From assembly GCA_002308235.1 (NCBI GenBank), contig DBVS01000133.1, forward strand, positions 1 through 7,021: 7,021 nt of DNA, given 5' to 3'. Shown here one piece after another: positions 1 through 5,884 of this stretch (position 1 is the first letter of the stretch; each line of letters opens with the position of its first letter). This stretch comes from Lachnospiraceae bacterium UBA1258 (GTDB lineage: Bacteria; Bacillota; Clostridia; Lachnospirales; Lachnospiraceae). The notes beneath the pieces were generated by a model, which saw only the letters and a program-made list of their open reading frames with translations, did no database searches and had not been told where the DNA came from. Both the position numbers and the translations under genes were made by a program.

Positions 1-995
1 CTGCCGGGTGCGGTAATTTCGTAGCCGTAGTGCTCGTCCGCTATTTCGTCGGCGCCCTTCACCAGACGGTTTACGGGTTTTGTGATCATGCGGTCAAAGA
101 ACAGGAATACCACAAAGCAAAGGGGAATCATGGAAAGGAGCAATATCAAAAGGATATAGCGGCCCACCCGCCTTTCACTCAGTATTATGTCTTGGTCGAG
201 CTTGACTGCATAAAGAATGTTTCGTCCGTCGATCCGGTCGCCGTAGTAAGTGTAGAATTCACCGTCCTTTTTGGCAAACAAAGCGGAATCTCCCACTTTG
301 GACACCTCCGAAACGGGGATAAAGGAATTGCCGTAAACGCAGACTCCGTCGACAAAAACCGCCACATCGCTGCATCCCCAGACACTCTTAAGATTTGAGA
401 ACATTTCGTTCTTATCAAGGAGCATGACAATCACTGCATAGGGCTTGTAGGAGGTGGTCACGAGATTTCGCACGAGATAGAGCGTCCCGGCGTTTTCATA
501 AAGATATATGGACGTATCTAGGGTTTCCGAAAGCTTCAAAACGTCCGAAAAGCCGGATTCCTTGAAGGCATAGACATCCGTGTAAGAGGTACTCGAATCG
601 TAGGTGCTGTAAAACAGCCCCGGGTTGTCGGTAAAGAATAGCATTACGCTGTCGGTGTTGGTATTATACCGATACTGCCCGGAAAGAAACATGGTGATTT
701 CCGTATAGAGCTTCTGCTCATCATTGTCGGTAAGGTAATTTCCGTAGGCTTCCGAGATCACGCCAAGGTATGTGGCGTTTCTTGATTCTTTGTGAATCTC
801 GTTAAATTTGGAGCCTATAAGACTTGCAACTTCGGAAAGGGAATTGGTGGCGGTTTTCTTGGTCTGCTCGGTAAGTCTTCCGGACATGACCACAGAGACG
901 ATAACAGAAGCCAGTGCTATGGGCACCAGCCAGCTTAATATCAGCAATCTGATCATTCTCCATTTTATCTCGCCGCCATGACCCCAAATCTTCAT
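1..995 (-). CDS. Sensor histidine kinase, YesM-like, N-terminal part (3' end outside window)
   Basis: This is the sensory half of a membrane histidine kinase, read without interruption from ATG at 995 to the window edge (331 codons). A short basic N-terminus precedes a first membrane helix at about residues 17-37. An extracellular domain of about 240 residues follows, then a second helix at about 280-300 and the start of a HAMP linker (DRMITKPVNRLVKGADEIA, from residue 301). This layout is that of YesM-type kinases with a Cache-like ligand domain, which usually pair with an AraC-type response regulator. The HisKA/ATPase domains lie outside the window, so kinase identity is inferred from architecture. 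The ectodomain has two cysteines, 208 and 219, that could form a disulfide. The start lies 5 bases after the stop of the acetyltransferase gene, and a GAGGAG at 1012-1007 inside that gene's end is the likely, rather distant, ribosome site. The position downstream of a sugar importer suggests it senses that solute or a related one. Confidence 0.8.
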   Translation of the reverse strand, partial: MKIWGHGGEIKWRMIRLLILSWLVPIALASVIVSVVMSGRLTEQTKKTATNSLSEVASLIGSKFNEIHKESRNATYLGVISEAYGNYLTDNDEQKLYTEITMFLSGQYRYNTNTDSVMLFFTDNPGLFYSTYDSSTSYTDVYAFKESGFSDVLKLSETLDTSIYLYENAGTLYLVRNLVTTSYKPYAVIVMLLDKNEMFSNLKSVWGCSDVAVFVDGVCVYGNSFIPVSEVSKVGDSALFAKKDGEFYTYYGDRIDGRNILYAVKLDQDIILSERRVGRYILLILLLSMIPLCFVVFLFFDRMITKPVNRLVKGADEIADEHYGYEITAPG

Positions 996-1000
996 AAGTC

Positions 1001-2155
1001 TCAGAACTCCTCGACAATGTAAACGGGTTTTTGATAAAAAATATCTCCGGGTTCTATTTTATCACAAAAGTCACGGTTTATCTCACCGATTGAGTTACTG
1101 TACCCCAAGATCCTTGCGGAAAACTCGTTTATAGGCATGAAAAGATCTTCTTTTTCAAGGGTTTCTTCCACCGAAAGGGCCTTTCCGTCTCCGTATTTGA
1201 CGCGGTAAGTCCGGTTGTTTTCGTCAAGGATCGGATCCTCCACGCGGATCTTTATCTCACCCTGCCCTCTGTATTTTGCAAGAAGCAGGACTTCTTTTAC
1301 GTTTATGACTCTCACCATGCCGTGGAATATGGATTCTCTTCTTAAATTTCCGAAACTCCACTCTTTGACCACACGTTCCAGTCTGTCGCTTCCGGGCATT
1401 CTCACAACGGTCTTCGGATAGTCGCTTCCGAAACTTTTAACGAGTCCCAAAAGGTTAAACAAAGCCTCATCGCCTTTGTACATGAGCCTTGGGATATTCA
1501 CGTAAAGTCCGTCGTCTCTTCTGAGTTCGTAGGTAATGAACCCGCAGCTTTCTTTGCCCGGATAAATGTAGGTATAGACCGTCTCGTTAAGGGCGGATTC
1601 CTCCGCCGCCCACTTAAAGGTATCCTCCGTGGGCGAAGCCATTGCGTTATATCTTGTTTTGGTATATTCGTAGGTGGCCTTTATGTATTTAAGGCCCTCC
1701 TCCCTGTTTTCTTCCAGCAAAAAGCACCTGTCAGTGTCATTGCCCGAAGGAAGAGCATTCGTGTTTATCACGTATTTTGTCACATCGCAGGCGGTTTCAT
1801 AGCCGTACTGTCTGTAGTAGGAGGTGGAAAAGGGGAAAAGATAGGAAAAAGCAAAACCCTCTTTAAAGCTGTCCGTTAAAAGCATGTTCATGATACCGCG
1901 GATGGCGCCCTTTCTCCTGAAGCCGGGAAGGGTGGAAACACCGCCGATACCGGCCATTTTAACGGTGTGCCCGTCAAATTCGAAGCCGTAATCGGGCCTG
2001 TAGACCACGCTTATCATCTTTCCGTTTTCGAAAGCCGCGTAGCGTGCGTCCTCTCCCGCCGTGGGCTGTTCCTGTTCAACCTTATATCCGAAAGAAAGCG
2101 CATAGATCTCATTTGTTCTTTGGTACTCTTCGGGTCTGACTTTTCTGATTTCCAC
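1001..2155 (-). CDS. Eis-like GNAT family N-acetyltransferase (GTG start)
   Basis: This 384-residue protein resembles the Eis family, which transfers acetyl groups from acetyl-CoA to amines such as aminoglycosides or protein lysines. The N-terminal GNAT domain begins EIRKVRPEEYQRTNEIYALSF. It has the acetyl-CoA loop GVSTLPGFRRKG at residues 72-83 and the SYYRQYGYETA segment at 112-122, which matches the region of the catalytic tyrosine of Eis. A second GNAT-like fold follows, then an SCP2-like C-terminal domain from about 299. The protein ends in Phe. In Mycobacterium tuberculosis Eis the C-terminal Phe carboxylate is the catalytic base, so the ending EEF is consistent with an active enzyme. 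The reading frame stays open to an ATG at 2275, but that start would overlap the preceding gene and read through a stem-loop. GTG at 2155, with AAAGGAG seven bases upstream, is far better. The true substrate is unknown; the gene sits between a binding protein and a sensor kinase. Family call is confident, substrate is not. Confidence 0.88.
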   Translation of the reverse strand: MEIRKVRPEEYQRTNEIYALSFGYKVEQEQPTAGEDARYAAFENGKMISVVYRPDYGFEFDGHTVKMAGIGGVSTLPGFRRKGAIRGIMNMLLTDSFKEGFAFSYLFPFSTSYYRQYGYETACDVTKYVINTNALPSGNDTDRCFLLEENREEGLKYIKATYEYTKTRYNAMASPTEDTFKWAAEESALNETVYTYIYPGKESCGFITYELRRDDGLYVNIPRLMYKGDEALFNLLGLVKSFGSDYPKTVVRMPGSDRLERVVKEWSFGNLRRESIFHGMVRVINVKEVLLLAKYRGQGEIKIRVEDPILDENNRTYRVKYGDGKALSVEETLEKEDLFMPINEFSARILGYSNSIGEINRDFCDKIEPGDIFYQKPVYIVEEF

Positions 2156-2162
2156 CTGAAAT

Positions 2163-2169
2163 CTCCTTT
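2163..2169 (-). promoter_or_regulatory. Ribosome binding site that sets the GTG start of the Eis-like gene
   Basis: AAAGGAG on the minus strand lies 7 bases before the GTG at 2155. No comparable site precedes the in-frame ATG at 2275, which lies inside the end of the binding-protein gene. This site therefore fixes the start at 2155. It is only 8 bases downstream of the stem-loop at 2178-2203, so folding of that stem could influence ribosome access. Confidence 0.8.
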
Positions 2170-2177
2170 GTTGCAAA

Positions 2178-2203
2178 GAGCCCCATGAATAATCATGGGG
2201 CTC
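2178..2203 (-). terminator. Perfect 11-bp stem-loop after the binding-protein gene (attenuator or mRNA-stabilising hairpin)
   Basis: GAGCCCCATGA pairs exactly with TCATGGGGCTC around a 4-base loop. The stem starts 19 bases after the binding-protein stop codon. Only three T residues follow it on the minus strand, so it is not a canonical strong intrinsic terminator. It is more likely a leaky terminator or a 3'-end barrier to exonucleases that protects the binding-protein message while letting some transcripts continue into the acetyltransferase and kinase genes. The structure is seen directly; the role is inferred. Confidence 0.6.
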
Positions 2204-2222
2204 CGATGTGTAATACTTAAAA

Positions 2223-3845
2223 TTATTTGCCCTGTGATGCAAGGAAGCTTGAAAGCTGTTTGTTAGCTTCGTCAACTACCTTCTGCATTCCGTTCTTTTC
2301 CAACTTGGTAAGGAACTCGGGAATCTTCTCGGTAGGATCTACAGCGCCGGTGCAAAGAGGAAGAACATATTCTGCCGCAACGTTTGCAAGTGCTGCAAAT
2401 TCGTTCGAAACATTTTCTGAGTTAAAGGTAAATCCGAGAATCGGGATTTCATCCGCATTTCCGTAGTAAGCCTTGAAGGTATCCCAGAAATCGGCGCCCT
2501 GACCTTCCTGAGGAGGAAGAAGGGTTACGTTTCCGAGACCGTTGGTCCAAGGCATGTAGTTATCACGCTCTGCAGTAAATACTGCTTCACCGATGTTGTT
2601 AAGATTGTAGTGGATTCCCTCTACGCCGTAGTCAAGAAGGGTGAAGAGGTAAGGATCGGTGTTAAGTAAGTTAAGGAACATCATCGCTCTGTCAGGGTTC
2701 TTGGAAGCGGTGGAGATTGCCATCATAGCGCCCTGTGAAGAGGTGGTGTCAACATAAGCGGGTGTGGTGGGAACCATTGCTACTTCGAATCCGCGTTCCT
2801 TGGAAGCCTGGATTTCATATCCGAGTGAGTAGGACTGAGTTCCGATTAAGTACTGACCGGTAAGCTGCTTGTCCGCACGAACGGTGTTGGCCTTCTCGGG
2901 GTTAGCCATATCGGGATCGATATATCCCTTAAGGTAGTATTCACGAGTCTGCTTGCAGAACTTCATGAATTCATCGGTAGCGAACTTGTTAAGGATCTTG
3001 TTTCCGTAAGCACCCTGGTCGGATGTCTTCTTGGGATTGATGTAGTAGGAAAGAAGGTTGTTGGAACCGGAGTCACCTGCAACGATGATTGAGTTGTCAA
3101 CCATACGCTCAAGAACCGCACCTTCAATAAGCAACGGATAGAAGTTGTCGCCTTCGCCTGCTTTTACCTTAGCAAGGATGTCGCCAAAGCTGTAGTAATC
3201 AGCCTTTTCGATGTCCTCTATAGTATAGCCGTATTTCTTAAGCAAATCAACATTTACGTCCCAGCAGTTCTGGCAAGCAATGTCCTTGTAGCCGTTAACT
3301 GCGTAGATACCGTAACCGTCCGCACCTTCGATGGTGGAACCCTTGATAAGTACTTCGGGAAGGAGGTTTAAGATGTCCTTTCCGTACTTCTCGATAAGGT
3401 TGTTATCGGGGTTGTCAAGACGTACATAGTAGCCGTCTCTTGCAAACTGGTTGTACTCGTTAAGTGTCCAGGAACAGGTGAAGTAGATATCTACATCTTC
3501 TGCGCCCTGTAAAGAAAGAACTGCGCCCTGATCGAAGTCGCCCCATGTTCCCCAAATGGGCTGAAGCGTTACGTTGAGCTTCTCGTCAAGGTATTCGTTT
3601 ACTTTCTGAAGAACTGCAGTGTCATCGGTTACGTTACTTCCTTCGAGATACATCTTAAGAGTAACGTGATCTGCGGGTCTGTCCGTGGGAGTCTTTGAAT
3701 CGGTATTCGTAACCGTCGAAGAAGATCCCGAAGCGGGTGTGGAAGCGGGTGTGGAAGCAGATGTTGATCCTGTGCCCTTACCGCATCCTGCAAGCGAACC
3801 TAAAATCAGTCCGCATGTGAGAATTGTTGCTAAAACTTTTTTCAT
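2223..3845 (-). CDS. ABC transporter solute-binding lipoprotein (LplA/YtcQ type, DUF3502-like C-terminus)
   Basis: This 540-residue extracellular lipoprotein would capture a solute, probably an oligosaccharide, and deliver it to the two permeases encoded just upstream. The signal peptide MKKVLATILTCGLILGSLAGC ends in a lipobox LAGC, with the lipidated cysteine at residue 21. A flexible Ser/Thr/Ala/Pro-rich linker covers about 22-59, and the family 1 type binding fold starts near VTLKMYLEGSN. The last 70 residues (from GFTFNSENVSNEFAALANV at about 471) match the pattern of DUF3502 proteins, the usual partners of LplB/YtcP permeases. Length is normal for that group. The start is firm: GGAGG at 3857-3853 lies 7 bases before the ATG. 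The gene begins 51 bases after the upstream permease and has stem-loops on both sides. Relatives import plant polysaccharide fragments in several Bacillota, but the ligand here cannot be read from the sequence. Confidence 0.95.
   Translation of the reverse strand: MKKVLATILTCGLILGSLAGCGKGTGSTSASTPASTPASGSSSTVTNTDSKTPTDRPADHVTLKMYLEGSNVTDDTAVLQKVNEYLDEKLNVTLQPIWGTWGDFDQGAVLSLQGAEDVDIYFTCSWTLNEYNQFARDGYYVRLDNPDNNLIEKYGKDILNLLPEVLIKGSTIEGADGYGIYAVNGYKDIACQNCWDVNVDLLKKYGYTIEDIEKADYYSFGDILAKVKAGEGDNFYPLLIEGAVLERMVDNSIIVAGDSGSNNLLSYYINPKKTSDQGAYGNKILNKFATDEFMKFCKQTREYYLKGYIDPDMANPEKANTVRADKQLTGQYLIGTQSYSLGYEIQASKERGFEVAMVPTTPAYVDTTSSQGAMMAISTASKNPDRAMMFLNLLNTDPYLFTLLDYGVEGIHYNLNNIGEAVFTAERDNYMPWTNGLGNVTLLPPQEGQGADFWDTFKAYYGNADEIPILGFTFNSENVSNEFAALANVAAEYVLPLCTGAVDPTEKIPEFLTKLEKNGMQKVVDEANKQLSSFLASQGK
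3730..3760 (-). repeat. 12-bp tandem repeat coding the lipoprotein linker
   Basis: Two identical 12-base units (gaagcgggtgtg on the plus strand, 3730-3741 and 3742-3753) are followed by a partial third copy. On the coding strand they encode a four-residue unit, ASTP, in the linker between the lipidated cysteine and the binding fold. The repeat keeps the frame, so slippage would only lengthen or shorten the linker. Confidence 0.75.
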
Positions 3846-3873
3846 GGTTTTCCCTCCAATACATTATATGTGC

Positions 3874-3900
3874 GTAATCGACCTTATCGGTCGTGATTAC
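3874..3900 (-). other. Stem-loop spanning the permease stop codon, before the binding-protein gene
   Basis: On the minus strand GTAAT pairs with ATTAC and CGACC with GGTCG around the loop GATAA, with a two-base bulge (CA) on the 5' side. The stem includes the TAA stop of the YtcP-like permease and ends 17 bases before the GGAGG of the binding-protein gene. No T-run follows, so it is not a typical terminator. It may mark a processing or stabilising point at the 5' end of the binding-protein segment. The pairing is seen; the function is inferred. Confidence 0.45.
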
Positions 3901-4820
3901 CCTTTTACGGAGCCGATGGTAAGTCCCGAAATGATGTAGCGCTGGAAGAAAGGATAAGCGCAGGCAATGGGAACTACGATAAATACCACAAGGCTCATTC
4001 TTAAGCTGGTGCCCGGCAGGTCACGAAGAAGCTTCGTTGCTTCAACACCGATCACCGATGAATTTTTGATCAGGAAATCTGCCTGATTCTGCGCTTTCAT
4101 AAGCAGATACTGAAGCGGATAAAACTTCGGTTCTCTTATGTAGAGCATGGCCAGGAACCAGTCGTTCCAGTAGTTGATCACGGTAAGCAGGGCCACCGTT
4201 GCGATACCCGGCTTTGAAATCGGAATTATTATTCTGAAAAGTGTATTGTACTCTCCGCTTCCGTCGATGGACGCCGCCTCAATAAGTTCGGTTGGAACCG
4301 AGGTCTGTAAAAACGTTCTCATGATGATGATAAAGAACGGGTTTACCAGAGCCGGCACTATCAGGGCTGCGTAGTTATCGCTTAACCCAAGCATCTGCTT
4401 GCAGACCATATAAGTGGGTGCAAGTCCGCCTCCGAACAGCATGGTAAAGAATACAAAAAACGTGAAGAACTTCCTGTACTTAAAATCTTTTCTGAACAAT
4501 GCGTATGCATAAAGCACACACATAAGCAGGCTTATCAATGTTCCGACCGTCGAAACAAAGAAACTGTTAAAATAGGATATCCACAGCTGGCTTCCCATGT
4601 CGAACACGAACTTGTAGGCTGCCGTGGACCATTCCAAGGGTCTAAAGGAGTAACCGATAAGCCGTATGCTTTCTTCCGATGAGAAAGAAATGATTATTAC
4701 GAAAATAAACGGCAGTATACACAGGAGCGCAAAGCCTCCAACCAGGAGGTTGATTATGATCTCCGCCGGCAGGCTCACGCTCTGCAGACGGTTTCTTTTT
4801 CTTATCTTGATTTCACTCAT
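3897..4820 (-). CDS. ABC transporter permease, YtcP/LplC-like (second membrane subunit)
   Basis: This 307-residue inner-membrane protein forms one half of the import channel. Hydrophobic segments lie at about 22-45, 83-108, 118-138, 150-172, 206-226 and 273-293, giving the usual six helices of carbohydrate (CUT1) permeases. The EAA loop that contacts the ATPase is clear at about 181-200 (EAASIDGSGEYNTLFRIIIP). The ending GLTIGSVKG is typical of YtcP/LplC relatives. The start is well supported: AGGAGG at 4832-4827 lies 6 bases before the ATG and overlaps the TAG stop of the LplB-like gene, so the two permeases are probably translationally coupled and made in equal amounts. It is followed by the binding-protein gene after 51 bases. 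Confidence 0.95.
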   Translation of the reverse strand: MSEIKIRKRNRLQSVSLPAEIIINLLVGGFALLCILPFIFVIIISFSSEESIRLIGYSFRPLEWSTAAYKFVFDMGSQLWISYFNSFFVSTVGTLISLLMCVLYAYALFRKDFKYRKFFTFFVFFTMLFGGGLAPTYMVCKQMLGLSDNYAALIVPALVNPFFIIIMRTFLQTSVPTELIEAASIDGSGEYNTLFRIIIPISKPGIATVALLTVINYWNDWFLAMLYIREPKFYPLQYLLMKAQNQADFLIKNSSVIGVEATKLLRDLPGTSLRMSLVVFIVVPIACAYPFFQRYIISGLTIGSVKG

Positions 4821-4830
4821 CGGCCACCTC

Positions 4831-5775
4831 CTAGAACAATGCCGAATCCGGATCTATCTTCCGGATCGCGGTATTTGCGATCATTATAAGGATGAAACCG
4901 ACTGTATTCTGGAACAGGGATGCGGCTGTACTCATCCCTATTTTCTGGGAGTTCATCAGGGCTCTGTAAACATAGGTATCAAGAACCTGTGTGGTTCTGA
5001 AGATACTTCCGCTGTTCTGCGGAACTGAGTAAAACAGACCGAAATCCGAGTTAAATATCTTACCAAGGTCCATGATAAGAAGGATGATTACCATGCTTCT
5101 TAAGTTAGGAATCGTAACATGCCAGATCTGCTGCCACTTTCCCGCTCCGTCGATAGCCGCTGCTTCGTACTGAGTCTTATCAATACCGGTAATGGCGGCA
5201 AGATAAAGGATTGTCTGATAACCCATGTTCTTCCAAAGGTTTGAAAGAGTCAGGATTACAGGCCAGGGCTTGTAGTCGTGATACCAGTTGGTTGCTTCTC
5301 CACCCCCTGCAAGCTGAGCTTTTACGATAAGTCCGCTTGTGGGATCCAAAAGCGCCATTACGAAGTAGCTGACAACTACCCAGCTTATGAAGTAAGGAAA
5401 AAACATAAGTGTCTGATATGTTTTTGCCGCAAACTTGCTCCGTACTTCGTTTAACATGATTGCAAGGGATACGGAGATCACTACACCAAGAGCTATCCAC
5501 AAAAGGTTATATCCGATGGTGTTTCGCAGGATAAGCAGCGTATCCGACGAAGCAAACAGGAATTTGAAATTTCCGAGTCCCACCCAGTTCGAATGTACGA
5601 TGTTGTTTATCAAAGAAGGCGCTTTGGTGTAAACCTTATATTGCTTGAAGGCCAACACTATACCTGCCATGGGTATGTATCTTAACAAGATCAGCCATAT
5701 GGAAACAGGTGCCACCATGGTGAGCAGCATAAGCGTCTTTTTTCTGTTTTTTCTTTTATTTTTTGCTTCCCCCAA
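4831..5775 (-). CDS. lplB: ABC transporter permease, LplB-like (first membrane subunit)
   Basis: This protein of about 314 residues is the partner permease. A basic N-terminus (KNKRKNRKK) precedes the first helix, then come the RYIPMAGIVLAFKQY and WVGLGNFKFLF segments that mark the LplB family (COG4209). Further helices follow, then the EAA loop near 204-223 (EAAAIDGAGKWQQIWHVTIP). The ending, with N..IRKIDPDSALF, is also typical. The symbol is a family-level label, not proof of substrate. There is no good ATG: the next in-frame one lies in the first helix. A GTG at 5784 is in frame but falls inside the ribosome site itself, so TTG at 5775, with GGAGG eight bases upstream, is preferred; this changes the protein by only three residues. 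The gene heads the transporter cluster after a gap of about 110 bases. No ATPase gene is next to it, as is common for this class, which shares an MsmK/UgpC-type ATPase. Confidence 0.92.
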   Translation of the reverse strand: MGEAKNKRKNRKKTLMLLTMVAPVSIWLILLRYIPMAGIVLAFKQYKVYTKAPSLINNIVHSNWVGLGNFKFLFASSDTLLILRNTIGYNLLWIALGVVISVSLAIMLNEVRSKFAAKTYQTLMFFPYFISWVVVSYFVMALLDPTSGLIVKAQLAGGGEATNWYHDYKPWPVILTLSNLWKNMGYQTILYLAAITGIDKTQYEAAAIDGAGKWQQIWHVTIPNLRSMVIILLIMDLGKIFNSDFGLFYSVPQNSGSIFRTTQVLDTYVYRALMNSQKIGMSTAASLFQNTVGFILIMIANTAIRKIDPDSALF

Positions 5776-5780
5776 CAGTT

Positions 5781-5788
5781 TCACCTCC
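5781..5788 (-). promoter_or_regulatory. Strong ribosome binding site of the LplB-like permease gene
   Basis: GGAGGTGA on the minus strand matches the full complement of the usual 16S rRNA 3' end. The nearest in-frame start at a proper distance is TTG at 5775. The GTG at 5784 overlaps this site and would leave no spacing, which is why it is not chosen. Confidence 0.75.
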
Positions 5789-5843
5789 CGTTATCATTAT
5801 TGTAAATTCAAGCCTTCCAAAAGTCGTTAAACCGATTTGTTAT

Positions 5844-5883
5844 CTTTTGACTATATTTGGCATGTTGCAAAACGAGTCAAAAG
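5844..5883. repeat. 9-bp perfect inverted repeat with 22-base spacer in the operon leader
   Basis: CTTTTGACT at 5844-5852 is the exact reverse complement of AGTCAAAAG at 5875-5883. One arm begins one base after the stop codon of the phosphohexomutase gene. The spacer is long for a terminator hairpin and no T-run follows. The arms overlap the proposed -35 and -10 elements of the transporter promoter, so a regulator-binding role is possible but unproven. Confidence 0.5.
5850..5880 (-). promoter_or_regulatory. Candidate sigma-A type promoter for the transporter operon
   Basis: On the minus strand TTGACT (5880-5875) fits a -35 element. A -10 element could be TATAGT (5855-5850, spacer 19) or AATATA (5857-5852, spacer 17). 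Neither pairing is ideal. Transcription would start near 5843 and leave a leader of roughly 65-70 bases before the TTG start at 5775, which is a reasonable length. This is the best candidate in the gap between the phosphohexomutase and permease genes. No clear catabolite (cre) site was seen here. Confidence 0.4.
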
Positions 5884-5884
5884 G

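Noticed and set aside
30..398. A 122-residue plus-strand reading frame opposite the kinase.
   Set aside because: It is antisense to a well-supported gene, has low-complexity composition with no domain, and has no ribosome site of note; other plus-strand frames were set aside for the same reasons.
802..1017. A 71-residue minus-strand reading frame overlapping the start of the kinase.
   Set aside because: It lies in a different frame from the clear membrane-helix and ectodomain sequence starting at 995 and has no recognisable features.
2156..2275. A 40-residue N-terminal extension of the acetyltransferase from ATG at 2275.
   Set aside because: It would overlap the end of the binding-protein gene and translate the stem-loop, has no good ribosome site, and the family's conserved N-terminus begins at the GTG at 2155.
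3863..3868. A perfect TATAAT on the minus strand before the binding-protein gene.
   Set aside because: Transcription would begin inside the GGAGG ribosome site, and no convincing -35 lies 16-18 bases upstream.
5799..5804. TACAAT as a -10 element for the permease operon.
   Set aside because: The start point would fall almost on the ribosome site and there is no -35 at a suitable distance.
5844..5883. The inverted repeat as an intrinsic terminator of the phosphohexomutase gene.
   Set aside because: The loop would be 22 bases, the arms are A+T-rich, and no T-run follows on the minus strand.
5860..5883. A catabolite-repression (cre) site in the operon leader.
   Set aside because: TGCAAAACGAGTCA resembles the consensus but has an extra base before the central CG, so it does not match.
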